The notes beneath the pieces are model-generated. The model saw only the letters and a list, made by a program, of their open reading frames with translations. It was not told the origin of the DNA and made no database searches. This document shows positions 41,861 through 53,577 of a stretch of 64,000 nucleotides of DNA, in pieces; the stretch's first letter is position 1, and every line of letters begins with the position of its first letter. The position numbers were made by a program, and so were the translations under genes. The DNA lies in assembly GCA_014529385.2 (NCBI GenBank), contig CM043960.1:78954832-79018831 (forward strand), in the 5' to 3' direction. Source of the stretch: Adiantum capillus-veneris. Its lineage: Eukaryota > Streptophyta > Polypodiopsida > Polypodiales > Pteridaceae.

Positions 41861-42742
41861 CTATAGAAAGATAAGAAAAGGTCTTCATAAGTTTAATTTT
41901 TGCAACATCTATCAAGTTTGGAATGGGGTTTCCCTGTTATGTTCTCTGCACCCTTGCTTGAACTCGTGAATGGTAGCTACGTGCGGCATCCCTGCATCCT
42001 TTCCTACATCAGGATGCTTCTTGTTTATATATGTGCAAATCCTCTATGTACATTGAGTGATGGCACCTAAGGTCACTTCTCTCGCTCAAGATCAACTTCT
42101 TATGTAGATCTCTGCAATTTTCTCATTGCAAAATCTTCAACTGCTCTGAATCCTTGTATTTCCTTTCCAATCTCTATAGGGTCTCCTTTGCTATGCTCTT
42201 CATTAACCTGGAATAACCTCTTTGCATAAGTGCGGACTGAATTGACCCACTTGCTGTACTTGTATTGCCATTCAAGAATTCCTAATCACTTTCTCTTCTC
42301 TCGACTCCTTTCCTGCTTCATCTGCACCTATCACCTTATTGCTTACCATTACCCTCTTGGGCTCTATAAACAATCTCCACGTAATTGGTGCTTCACTCTC
42401 ATCCCGTTCTGTCAATGACCTCCTGCTTCAACATTTTTTGCACTCCAACTCTTGATTTCTATAACGTGCAGCACCTTCTATAGTAATCTCCTCTCCCACT
42501 GCTCCTATTTTGCAATTCGCTCCTTCCAAGGTTGACCTGCAGTCCTCTTTTTCTACTTTTGCTCCAAGGCTCATCACCCATCCTCTTTATTCTCTATATC
42601 CCAATTCACCAACAATGAGATTTTTTGCAACAAAACATTTAGGCAGCCATTCACTCTATCCCACACTTCTTGCTCCCATATTCGATCATTTCTTCTATTC
42701 TTGCAACTTCGATGGTTAGCCCTTCTTAATGGACGCACCAAA
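41861..42742. other. Element 5 interior, right part
   Basis: Non-coding, CT-rich in places, with no frame that I can support. It ends at the 3' LTR of element 5 without a clear polypurine tract. Confidence 0.6.
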
Positions 42743-43456
42743 TGAATGTTGCCTTCCAAGCACTCATGAAAAACATAGAACCAGGTTCAAAGCAAGCAAA
42801 ATCTATTCTTATGGGTGCCACATAACCATAAAAGCTGCAAGAATGCTCCCTCTCAAACCCTCAAGAAGCACATACACACAGTCACACACCTTCTCTCTCT
42901 TCTCTCAAGAATGGCTATAGCCATGCACACACAAAGAAACTTGCCTACTCTAGAGAATACAAGAGATATGACAGCCATCATTATCCTCACTCTCTCCCTC
43001 TTCCTCTATAGATCTTGCAAGAAATCACACAGACAAAAGAGAGCAAGAGAGTGTCCAAACCAAGAGAGTTTGAAATGAACCGTGAGAGGGAAGACAAAGG
43101 AAAAGTTGGTTACAACTTTCCTCAACCTCCCAAATTACACGATCACTCAAACATACCCTTTTCTTTATTTGATTCCAAAAATTAAAAGAGTTACAACCTT
43201 AGGCTTATGATTTCAATTCTGTATACAAGGCTTATGGATTGACTTTTTTAAACTAGAGATGTTTTTTAGTGCTTTGGCATTCACACATGCGGACCTGCTA
43301 TATAAGCCAAGCATTTACAAATTATATGAGTGAAAATCACGTAGCAACAAGGGTGCACAAGGCATAAATTTCCCACAAACATGGATGGAAACAATGACTT
43401 TTGATGACAATTTCCACTTCTTTTAGCCTTTATGGTGTCAAAATTAGAGGCTATCA
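42743..43456. repeat. 3' LTR of element 5
   Basis: TGAATGTTGCC...GGCTATCA, 714 bp, uninterrupted. It is the counterpart of 24455-30892 and is followed by ACGTG. Confidence 0.85.
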
Positions 43457-45820
43457 ACGTGCTCGCTACTCTCTCTCGCTCTCTATCTCTCTCTCTCTGC
43501 TCGCGTATCGTTTGATTATGTGCTTGTTGCAGTTGTCCAGGTATGCAAATATATCGTTTTATGATGTGGAGTATGCTATTTTGGTATTTTGCAGGGCCAT
43601 CGTGCTTTTGATTGTAGTAGTATTTATGGAATTGAACTTGAGATTGATGAGAATTTCTTATTGAATAATGAGTGTGACCAATGATATTCTGATTCATTAG
43701 GGTATGACGTATACTGCTTATTTTAGTGGTATGGGACACTAGAATAGGTAGTATGTGGATGACAGTAGGCCTAAGCTATGTTGTTTAGTTTAATAAATTT
43801 TCCTTTTACTATGTGATATTTTGACACAAAATACTTATCATTGTTTTTGACAAGTATCATTTGCATATTCTTATCTTTGCAAAAACTAAGGACAATTGCT
43901 TTCCAACGGAAAGGTATATTATGAAACTGATATTTTACTATTTATTCCAATTAACAGGTGGAAAAGGATAGACCTATCTAGGCCTATGCAAACGGATATG
44001 TATATTATGTACATTTTCTCATTCAAGTGCTCTTTTATGAGCTTTAGCCATTTATGACCGGCTGGCTAATTTGTACTTACTTTGACTATTCAGGAAATCC
44101 TTACATCAAATATGTGCAAGAGGGACATGGTCACTCTTGCGCCGGGGGAGATTGCACCTAGTGTCTACGTTATTCTTTTCTCATCTTCTCTCTTCTTTCT
44201 TGCTGTGCCAACATAACACTCCCCTCTAGGATATGCGTCTACACGTGCTCGCTACTCTCTCTTGCTCTCCGTCTCAGTCTGTCTCTCTCTCTCTCTTTGT
44301 CTTTGCTTGTGTATCATACGATTATGTGCTATTTGCAATTGTCCAAGCATGCAAATCTATCTTTTTATGCCATGAAGAATGTTATTTTTCTATTTTGCAG
44401 CGCCCTCGCGCTTTGGATTGTAGTAATATTTATGGAATTGAGCTTGAGATTGATGAGAATTGATTATTGAATAATGAGTGTGACCAATGATATCCTGATT
44501 CATCAGGGTATGACATATACTGCTTATTCTAGTGGTATGGGACACTACAATAGGTAGTATGTGGATATGACGGTAGGCATAAGCAATGTTGTTTGGTTTA
44601 TCCTTTTACTATGTGATGTTTTGATAGATAATACTTATCACTATTTTTGACAAGTATCCTTTGTAGATTCTTATCTTTGCAATTGAGGACAATTGCTTTC
44701 CAACGGAGAGCTATGCTATGGAATTGATATTTTACTATTTATTACAACTGACAGGTGGAAAAGGCTTGACCGATCTAGGCCTATGCAAATAGATATGTAT
44801 ATTATGTACATTTTATTATTCAAGTGCTCTTTTATGAGTTTTGGCCATTTATGACTAACCTGCCAAATTGTACTCACTTTGACCATTCAAACAATCTATA
44901 AATCAAATACGTGCCAGAGGAAAATGGTCACTCTTGCACGGGGGAGATTGCACCTAGTGTCTGCATTATTCTTTCCTCCTCTCCTCTCTTCTTTCTCGCT
45001 ATGCCAATCTAGCACTCCAGTTTAGGAGGTGCATATGCATGTGCTTGCTACTATCTCTTGCTCCTTGTCTCTCTCTGCTTGTGTATTGTTCAATTATGTG
45101 CTACTTGTAGTTCTCTAGGTATGCAAATCTATTGTTTTCTGCCGTGCAATATGTTATTTTGGTATTTGCAGGGCCATCACGCTTTTGATTGTAGCAGTAT
45201 TTATGGAATTGAACTTGATATTGATGAGAATCGATTATTGAATAATGAGTGTGACTCCTGATTCATCAGGGTATGAAATATACTGCTTATTCTAGTGGTA
45301 TGGGACACTAGAATAGGTAGTATGTGGATGACGGTACGCATAAGCTATGTTGTTTGGTTTAATAAATTTTCCTTTTACTATGTAATATTTTGACACAGAA
45401 TATTTATCACTGTTTTTGACAAGTATCGTTTGCAGATTCTTATCTTTGCAACTGAGGACATTTGCTTTCCAAGAGAGAGATATATTATGGAATTGATATT
45501 TTACTATTTATTGCAGCTGACAGCTAGAAAAGGCTTGACCAGTCTAGGCCTATGCAAATGGATATGTTTAATATGTAATTTTTATTATTCAAGTGCTCTT
45601 TTATGAGCTTTGGTCATTTATGACAGGCTGGCTAGTTTGTACTCACTTTGACCATTCAAGAAATCTACAAATCAAATACATGCAAGAGGGAAATGGTCAC
45701 TCTTACAGGGGGGGAGATTGCACCTAGTTTCTACGTTATTGTTTTCTCCTCTCTTCTCTTCTTTCTTATCGTGCCGATGTAGCACTCCCCTCTAGGAGGT
45801 GCGTATGCATGTGCTCGCTA

Positions 45821-45827
<7 letters not shown>

Positions 45828-45911
<84 letters not shown>
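45828..45911. repeat. (CT)n(AT)n microsatellite
   Basis: About 27 CT units followed by about 14 AT units in the fourth array unit. Confidence 0.95.
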
Positions 45912-45912
<1 letters not shown>

Positions 45913-46657
45913 ACTGCGTATCGTTCGATTATGTGCTAGTTGCAGTTGTCCAGGTATGCAAATCTATCGTTTTATGTTGTGAAGTATGTTATTTTTCTAT
46001 TTCGCAGGGCCATCGCACTTTTCACTGTAGCAATATTTATGGAATTGAGCTTGAGATTGATGAGAATTGATTATTGAATAATGAGTGTGACAAATGATAT
46101 CCTGATTCATCAGGGTATGACATATACTGCTCATTCTAGTGGTGTGGGAGACTAGAATAGGTAGTATGTGGATGATGGTAGGCAGAAGCAATGTTGTTTG
46201 GTTTAATAAATTTCTCTTTTACTGTGTGATATTTTGACACAGAATACTTATCACTGTTTTTGACAAGTATCGTTTGCAGATTCTTATCTTTGCAACAACT
46301 GAGGAAAATTGCTTTCCAAGGGAGAGGTATGTTATGGAATTGATATTTTACTATTTATTGTAGCTTACAGGTGGAAAAGTCTTGACCAATCTAGGCCTAT
46401 GGAAGCGGATATGTATATTAGGTACATTTTATTATTCAGGAGGTATTTTATGAGCTTTGGCCATTTATGATCGGACAGCCAGTTTGTACTCACTTTGACC
46501 ATTCAAGAAATCTATAAGTCAAATACATCAAGAGGGAAATGGTCACTCTTGCACCTGTAGAGATTGCACGTAGTGTCTGTGTAGAAATGGCCGTGGCGAC
46601 GTAGCACTCCCCTCTAGAAGGTGTGTCTGCATGTACTCTCTACTCTCTCTTGCTCTT

Positions 46658-46660
<3 letters not shown>

Positions 46661-46711
<51 letters not shown>
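46661..46711. repeat. (CT)n microsatellite
   Basis: About 25 CT units in the fifth array unit. Confidence 0.95.
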
Positions 46712-46713
<2 letters not shown>

Positions 46714-47465
46714 CATGTATCATTCAATTATGTGCTAGTTGCAGTTGTCTAGGTATGAAAATCTATCGTTTTATGCAGTGCAATATGTTATTTTGCTATT
46801 TCTCAGGGCGATCGCTCTTTTGATTGTAGTAGTATTTATGGAATTGAATTTGAGATTGATGAGAATTGATTATTGAATGATGAGTGTGACCAATGATATA
46901 TTGATTCATCAGGGTGTGAAATATACTGCTTATTTTAGTGGTATGGGACACTAGAATATGTAGTATGTGGATGACGGTAGGCATAAGCAATGTTGTTTGG
47001 TTTAATAAATTTTCCTTTTACCATGTGATATGTTGACATAGAATACATATCACTGTTTTTGACATGTATCATTTGCAGATTCTTATCTTTGCAACAACTG
47101 AGGACATTTTCTTTCAAACGGAGAGGTATGTTATGGAATTGATATTTTACTATTTATTATAGCTGACAGGTGGAAAAGACTTGACCGATCTAGGCCTATA
47201 CAAATGGATATGTATATATATACATTTTATTTTTCAAGTGCTCTTTTATGAGCTTTGGCCATTTACGACCGGCTGACAAGTTTGTACTCACTTTGACCAT
47301 TCAAGAAATCTATAAATCAAATACGTGTGAGAGGGAAATGATCACTCTTGCATGGGGGGAGATTGTACCCAGTGTTTGCATTATTATTTTCTCCTCTCCT
47401 CTCTTATTTCTGGCCATGCCAACGTAGCACTCCTCTCTAGGAGGTGCGCCTACACGTGCTTGCCA

Positions 47466-47468
<3 letters not shown>

Positions 47469-47557
<89 letters not shown>
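47469..47557. repeat. (CT)n microsatellite, longest in the window
   Basis: About 44 uninterrupted CT units in the sixth, partial array unit. Confidence 0.95.
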
Positions 47558-47558
<1 letters not shown>

Positions 47559-47651
47559 TTGTGTACCGTTCGATTATGCACTAGTTATAGTTGTCTTGGT
47601 ATGCAAATAAATTGTTTTACACTGTGCAATATGTTATTTTGCTATTTTGCA

Positions 47652-47883
47652 GGGCCATCGTGCTTTTGATTGTAGCATTTACTCTATCGAAGCACGACTT
47701 GTCTCTATTCATCTACCGTTCACAGATATTTGTGAGCTAACATATGATGGACATCATGGATTATATGGAGCATGGTTAACAGTCTTGCAAACATTGAAAA
47801 AGCACAACAAGTTCTTCCTTGCTTTATCCAAGATGAGGCTTCAGTGTTGGAGTTTACACATTGCTACTTATCTGGACTTGTGA
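47652..47883 (+). pseudogene. Exon-like frame joined to the last array unit
   Basis: It starts at a TTTTGCAG acceptor-like site with GHRAFDCS, as in each array unit, then diverges: FTDICELTYDGHHGLYGAWLTVLQTLKKHN and so on, to a stop at 47881-47883. I recognise no family. Because the same GHRAFDC start exists in all array units, the array seems to have grown by duplicating this splice acceptor with the intron on its left. Confidence 0.45.
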
Positions 47884-48119
47884 GACCATTATTGACATTA
47901 AAGGCCATACATGCTCTTCTTGACTCCTCTCTATATAAAACAGAGAACATAAACATAAATGGCTTACACATTTACAACAAATCTTGAAAATATCAATTTC
48001 CTTGTAGAAAAACATGGATGAGATTGAGGATGAGGACAATACTCACACTGATTTGATGCTACACAACATCACTACCGTTGAACAAGTAGTTGATTACAAA
48101 ACGACAACATTCTACATGT

Positions 48120-48720
48120 TGCACCATTGGAGAGCAAGACCCCACTTGGAAATATTGAAAACTTATTCTTCAAATTTGTAAAAATCATGACAACAAAAAT
48201 AATATCTTTCATTTGGATAAGGCTTCGCAAGGCAAAACTAGATGGAGCAACATTGTGTACTAGGGAGACACAAACATTGAATAGCTGCTATCACGCTTGG
48301 CTATAGATATTTTGAAGCACTTTGTGCTTCATCTAGCTATAAACAAAAATTTAAAAAACTTTTTTTTGGCATGATTCAACAATTAGGTCCACCACCTTTC
48401 GTTATTACATTCTCTTCAACCAAAAAAAGGTGGAAATCGATTCTTGATGCATTGCAACAAATAGTCACGCTTGAACGAGAGCACAATGAAAGTGATAACT
48501 CCTTCCACACTGCATCTAATCTACACAGATCCAGTAACAATGTCTCGCTTTTATCTTAACCGATGCATATCCATGAAAAGACTACTACTCAATGATAATA
48601 CTATCTATGGAAAAATTGTCGACTACTTCTTTGTCACAGAGTTTAAAAGCCATGGTATCAACATGATCATGGACTTCTATGGGTCGAAGAGGCTCCTTTA
48701 TTCAACCATGACATAGATAG
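48120..48720 (+). pseudogene. Helitron-type Rep domain remnant
   Basis: Fragments in two or three frames. LHVAPLESKTPLGNIENLFF is like the start of a Helitron helicase-like N-terminal domain. GMIQQLGPPPFVITFSSTKKRW is like the '..LGPPTFFLTFS...' block. DPVTMSRFYLNRC, IYGKIVDYFFVTEFKSHGINMIMDF lies where the family has a 'VEFQ.RG.PHIH' metal-binding block. The two His residues are lost (GINMIM), so the nickase site is dead. Confidence 0.6.
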
Positions 48721-50000
48721 CACCATCACTATATTTGTGGATAAACACATAAGTACAACAGCTCTAAACTCCCATTAGAGCTTCAAGAAATACAATGACA
48801 TCGACACAAATTTCCCATGCCTTTCACAATCATTTTGATACCCACTTCCAATGATCATGAAAATCAATCTAGCAACAAAACAACTTTCAAACGGATTAAT
48901 AACAACTTTGACACCCTTAGCTTAGATAAAGATACCCCTTTTGATTAATGGTTACGAAGCTTACAAATATCTTTTGAAGAATACACTTTGGCAATATGTG
49001 GCACACTCTCCAATGCAATACTCTTCTTGAAATGACATGTAAAGGATATGTACACAAACAATTTCAATGCTACAATTGCAAAAGTATGGGATGAAAACAT
49101 TGACATTCAATTCATCTTGAATGCACATGGCACATAAAGCTACTTCACATCATACATGACAAAAATAGACAATACACTAATCCAAGTGATTAAATCCCAG
49201 CTTGACATATGCGTGGCCAATAATGCAACAACTATTGAGAGACTATGCAAGGTAGTCAACACTATCTAAGCACAGAACAAATTAGTCCGCAACAAGCAGT
49301 TTCTATAGTACTATCATTGCCACTCCATAGTGCAACTCATGAATTCACGTCCATAAATACTAACTCTTTTGAAGAACGTGCATCAAATTTACAAGAAATT
49401 TCTCCTTGCAAAAGCTTGAGTCATTCAAGAAAGACATATTCTTTCAAATTACTATATTGAAAGACCAAAAAAACTCCACCATCTATGTTTGGCTGAACAC
49501 GTCAACAATAAAACAAGATGGAAAAACATACAAAACACTACATAAGGGTAAGATCAAATACTTTATAAAGTATAATATTTTTGAAAGCCTAGAAGACTAC
49601 TATAGAGAATAATGCTTGATAAACCTCTATTGGATCACAAATGAGCACCAACATCTAAAAGAATCTTCTCTCATGGAGGAATACATATGATGAACAATCA
49701 CAAATCATATGATGAACCATAAAACCAAATGAAACAAAGTTCAATAAAGATAGCACCCTAGTAGAAAAACTAACAAAACAACACATTCTTTCCCCAACCA
49801 CAATTGATTCAACAAATAATGATCCATAGTAATCACATCAAGTAGATATTCTCAATGCTCTAAAATGCAAATGCATCTACAAAAATTCAACCTCACAATG
49901 ATAATGGATGACTACTATATGGGCATTGAGAAACTTAACCGCCAACAATGGCACCTACTCAACAATGTAATGCTCAAAAAATGAATTCATCCTAACAAAG
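48721..50000 (+). other. Decayed stretch between Rep and helicase motifs
   Basis: The same strand has short coding-like pieces (for example LQEISPCKSLSHSRKTYSF near 49390, HLLNNVMLKK near 49955) but too many stops to assign domains. No other gene is seen. Confidence 0.45.
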
Positions 50001-51110
50001 CAATACATCTATTCCTCGTAGAAGGAGCAGCAACAACTAAAACTTTTATCTTATCCACCCTGATCTTGATTTTCCCCTAGTTGCATCTTCACAAACAAGT
50101 TTAAGCGCTAAAAAATTGGATGTACTTTCCCTTCTCTACAAAGATTTAAAAATTGTAGTTTTTGATGAGGTGTCTTTTTGCTCTAATGTGTTCTCCATGG
50201 CTAACTCACGCTTGCATGCAATCAAACAATTCCATGAAAAACCATTTGGTGGATTGGATGTCATTCTATGTGGAAATTTATGACAAGCGAGCCCTGTAAA
50301 GGATACATGGATCTTTGCAAAAAAAACATACACTATTAGAAATTGTGTCTCCTTCATATGGGCATACATTTCCAAAGTGCTATGAACTTGCCATAGCTAT
50401 GCGAGAAAGAAATCGAGCATTCATAAACATCCTTAGTAGACTTTGAGTTGGGCAACATAGCGATGATGATTTAGAATACCTTAACAAAAATTACTATAGA
50501 CCCTTTCCAAATAGCCATCAAGTTTCTCATCTATTTTACTTCAACAAATACAAGGACACGCACAACCTCTAAGTATTCAACCAAGTAGAAAGAGAACCAC
50601 ATACTTTTATCGCCAATTGATAAAAGAAACACCTCATGAAACAAAACGATAAATATGCGAGTAGATCCCGTATTAACTGGAGGGTTGCATGCCACTCTAA
50701 GCCTAAGAACAAGCATGGTTATCGAGCTATGTGTAGGAAGATTGGACATTCTTGATGGATTGATTAATGGCACAGAAGGTGAGTATAAGAATTTCACAAA
50801 AACAATAAACAAAACAATACTCTAGATCCATTTTGCAAACCCTCTATGATTGGAAAGAAAAAATGCTATGAAAGTCAAAAACTATACTCATCGAGCATTA
50901 CGAGATTGTGGACTCCAATAGAACATGTGGTGCGTGAGTTTCATTGGCAAAAATTACTTGAATACATTGCACGATCACAATTTCCACTACAATGAGCTAG
51001 TGCACAAACAATCCACCATTCATAAGGCCTTAGATTGCAAACACTAGCTTTCAATCCCAAACACATATGAACACATGGCATTGCATACACAACACTATCA
51101 TGCGTCTAAG
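50001..51110 (+). pseudogene. PIF1-like helicase remnant
   Basis: Motif I: LFLVEGAATTKTFILS, where GxxxxGKT is usual (one Gly changed to Thr). Motif II: IVVFDEVSFCSN (the DE pair is kept). Then FGGLDVILCGNL (stop) QASPVK, matching the 'FGGL.VILVGDF.QLPPV' block; RERNRAFINILSRL and VGQHSDDDLEYLN; a RLDILDGLINGTEGEY piece matching '..DGLVNG..G', and STIHKALD matching 'TIHKSQG'. The order and spacing match a PIF1 family helicase of rolling-circle elements. It is clearly inactive. Confidence 0.7.
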
Positions 51111-51261
51111 ACCCATCAAGGCTTCACATGCTCGAAAGAATACAACCTTCCCATATCAAAGTTGACCAAACCGTGCTAGAAGAATCCTTACAAGTACAAG
51201 CCAAATGGATGTCCACCCAGAAGACATTGGAAGCTTAATCAAAAACACATATCATCATTCA

Positions 51262-51640
51262 ATCACTAAATGTCGTGTCTTTTAATAAACACATTAACAA
51301 GATTATCACAAATTCCATGCTAATGGCATCACACGTGCTCTGCTTGCAAGAAACAAGACTGGAAAATAACTTTCCACATGCCATACAAGGCTACTTGCAA
51401 CACCGATTTAATGTAGATATGGGAATCTCACTACTCTACTGACAAAATCTTTCCCACTCGAAATCTAGCCAGATCTCTCATCTAGGAGTAGAGGTATTGC
51501 ATGCAGTTATTATGATCACAAGTACCATAATCATTGAGGTCGCTTCCCTTTACAGTTTCCCTACAACACCACTACCAAATTTGATCAAGGCATTATCTCT
51601 GATTTTCCAAAACTGTGAGACATCAATTCCAATCATTATT
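51262..51640 (+). pseudogene. EEP (AP-endonuclease-like) domain after the helicase
   Basis: The frame reads LNVVSFNKHINKIITN, ASHVLCLQETRLENNF (the 'LQET' catalytic Glu motif), IQGY, one stop, then VEVLHAVIMITSTIIIEVASLYSFP and ETSIPIII, just before where the family has GDFN. The only in-frame stop before the end is a TGA at about 51439. It follows helicase motif VI by some 150 bp on the same strand, so it reads as the C-terminal domain of the same protein and not as part of the minus-strand LINE that begins at 51960. Confidence 0.65.
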
Positions 51641-51959
51641 TAATTGAAAATTTTTGTTAACCATTTTTAATTATGTATGTATAATGGATAATATAATTTT
51701 ATATTAAAATTCAACAAAATCTCCATGTGATTGTAAGTCCTCGTTTAAACTTACTCTCCATCAATTTCGTCCCCCCTTAGCTTAGCAGGCCTTTGTGTCT
51801 CCTCACCTTATTTGGTATGCTAGAAAAGGCTTGTATTGATAGGAGCATGATCCCATTATTTGAAGTATTGATTCAATAATAATCTTTTGATAATTTTGAT
51901 TGGTAAAGAGTCCTTTTATTGAAGGACTTCACAAACGTTCATTTCAATAAATTATCTTA
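51641..51959. other. AT-rich spacer
   Basis: AT-rich sequence with no gene seen. Confidence 0.6.
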
Positions 51960-53160
51960 TTATTTTTTATGTTTATTAACTTTATTTGATTTTATAAAAA
52001 TATTAAAGTAAGTTTTTGTTTTAGTTTTTCGGTGCCTTGACTTCTCTATATTGCACTTGGATCCGGAGGCCATGGAAAATGTTTGCACAATCTCTAGAGC
52101 TCTCTTGAAAACTTGAGGGCACGCCTTCAAGAATAGGAGCGAATCATCTGCGAACATTTTGACCAGTAGAAGATGGTCGTTGCCCGGTAATGGAAAACCC
52201 TGAATCTCTCCCCGCGCAGCATTGGCTTTGAGCATCGTAATGAGAGGATGCGACCCGATGGAAAAAAGCAAGGGGGCCAAGGGACATCCTTGATTTATAG
52301 ACCTTTTAACCTCAAAAGAACCCACAATTATGTCATTAAACAGGAGCTCTGATTGGCTGCCAACGCCTAGTGTGCGTCCCGGGGAGGTGACCCAATAAAA
52401 ATGTAACCTATCAGGTGAGTTCAACAAAAGGGTATTTAAAGTTCTTGAAACTTACATAAATATATATATAGAAGGGAATTATTTTTTGAAATTTAAAAAA
52501 AACTTACAGATTTTAAAAGAAAAGGGTACATTATATTCTTAACAAAATTCACAGATAAGGGGTTTTACAAACATGTCTTGAACGCACGTGATATGGTAGT
52601 TTTACACATAGTGAACCCCCCGAGGTGTGCGTATGAGGCGACAAAAGCAAGGCTTAAAGCCCAGAGCTCCCATGACTTCTTCTTTATAGGACCATTCTAA
52701 TCTATCATAGAATTTGTCAAGGTCCACCTGCTGCAGCAAGATGCACTCTTGCTTGGACAAGGATGCATACTCTATTCCTACCATTGCTGCCAAGATATTG
52801 TCATATATAGATCTCCCTTTAATAAACCCGTGTTGATGGGGAGAGATGATACTACTCAGGAGGGGGGCAAGTCTGAGAGCTATCACCTTCGCAATAATTT
52901 TGTATGCTACTGACATCATTGTAATGGGACGTTAATGTTTAAGTTGAGAGCAGCATATCTGTTTGGGGATGGGCTTGATAAGCCCTCTCTTAACACTTGC
53001 ATCCAATGCCTCTTCGGAAACAACTTGATTGGACATCCGTGTGACTAGGCCCTTGAGATCATCCCAAAATTCCCTGAAAAATTCAGCCGTCAGTCCATCC
53101 CAACCGGGGGACTTTTCATTGCCAAGAGCTTTTAGTGCACTGAACATTCCTCCTTAGAGA
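51960..53160 (-). pseudogene. LINE (L1-type) reverse transcriptase fragment
   Basis: Minus strand. SPGWDGLTAEFFREFWDDLK (53147-52932) is the linker before RT. 52919-52602 has AYKIIAKVIALRLAPLL, HQHGFIKGRSI and QVDLDKFYDRLEW. 52427-51960 has QGCPLAPLLFSIG, the catalytic FADD in VKMFADDSLLFLKA, and SGSKCNIEKS. An AT-rich ~170-bp piece (about 52435-52605) interrupts the enzyme between the two blocks. ORF1 and the endonuclease are absent. It is closely related to the + strand fragment at 60985. Confidence 0.8.
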
Positions 53161-53577
53161 AGGCCTTTTCATGCGGTTGTCTCACCTTAATATCGTGCTA
53201 TTTTCAATTTCCAAAATGCCAGTTGAGAGCAAGGGGAAAAAGAGAAATTCTGCCCCGAAATAGAGAAACATAGTATAAAAACCCCAAAAAATGACCTGAT
53301 TTTCTAAAATTTTCCCTTGACAAAATTAAGAAAAGGAATTTTGTATGTTTGGAAAAACGATTTTTCCCAAAGACTGGTACTAAATCTTGTGTGACAATGA
53401 CATGTAATTGTTGTTAATGAAAACGTGGCAATCAATTCACGTGTGAAGGACAAGATGCGTACATCACATGGCAAGCTCCTCTATTTCAAGTTTCAACATT
53501 AGTGACAAGATGCGTACAGGTGAGTGAAAATTGCCATGTTTTCATTTTGGGGTGTTTTTGACACAACATACATATAA
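53161..53577. other. Spacer without a gene
   Basis: No frame that I can support. Some words recur within it (GACAAGATGCGTACA, about 53449 and 53506). Confidence 0.5.

Larger units (their letters stand above)
24455..43456. mobile_element. Element 5: short non-autonomous LTR retrotransposon, split by elements 4 and 3
   Basis: The 5-bp duplication ACGTG flanks it (24450-24454 and 43457-43461). Its LTRs are 24455-25013 plus 30736-30892, and 42743-43456, each about 715 bp with TGAA...ATCA ends. With the two guests removed, the interior is only about 1.56 kb and codes for nothing that I can see, so it resembles a TRIM/LARD-type passenger. LTR divergence by eye is about 10-12%, greater than in the element nested inside it, as expected for the older insertion. 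Confidence 0.85.
43457..47670 (+). repeat. ~0.8-kb tandem array, five units plus a partial sixth
   Basis: Units start at about 43457, 44243, 45039, 45809, 46629 and 47454 (786, 796, 770, 820 and 825 bp). Each runs: ACGTGCTCGCT, a CT tract of variable length, an ATTATGTGCTAGTTGCAG stretch, TTTGCAGGGCCATCG with the reading GHRAFDCSSIYGIELEIDEN, a non-coding part, a ~47-bp AG-flanked segment (ATTCTTATCTTTGCAAC...), and GCAGCTGACAGGTGGAAAAGG with the reading ADRWKRLDRSRPMQT. It closes with a CTCCCCTCTAGGAGGTGC palindrome-like end. The last unit runs straight into the Helitron-class coding remnant at 47652. Confidence 0.85.
47652..51640 (+). mobile_element. Helitron/Helentron-like relic: Rep, PIF1-like helicase, EEP endonuclease
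   Basis: In order on the + strand: an exon-like frame (47652-47883) contiguous with the tandem array, Rep-domain remnants (48120-48720), PIF1-like helicase motifs (50000-51100), then an endonuclease/exonuclease/phosphatase-like domain (51262-51640). Stops and shifts occur throughout. A C-terminal endonuclease after the helicase is a mark of the Helentron branch of rolling-circle elements. I could not identify the element ends or its insertion site. Confidence 0.7.

Noticed and set aside
43457-47670. CRISPR-like regular array
   Set aside because: Units are ~800 bp and nearly identical throughout, without short repeats and unique spacers; this is a eukaryotic tandem array.
51262-51640. EEP piece as the endonuclease of the adjacent LINE
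   Set aside because: That LINE is on the opposite strand and its order places the endonuclease on the far side of RT, so the piece cannot belong to it.
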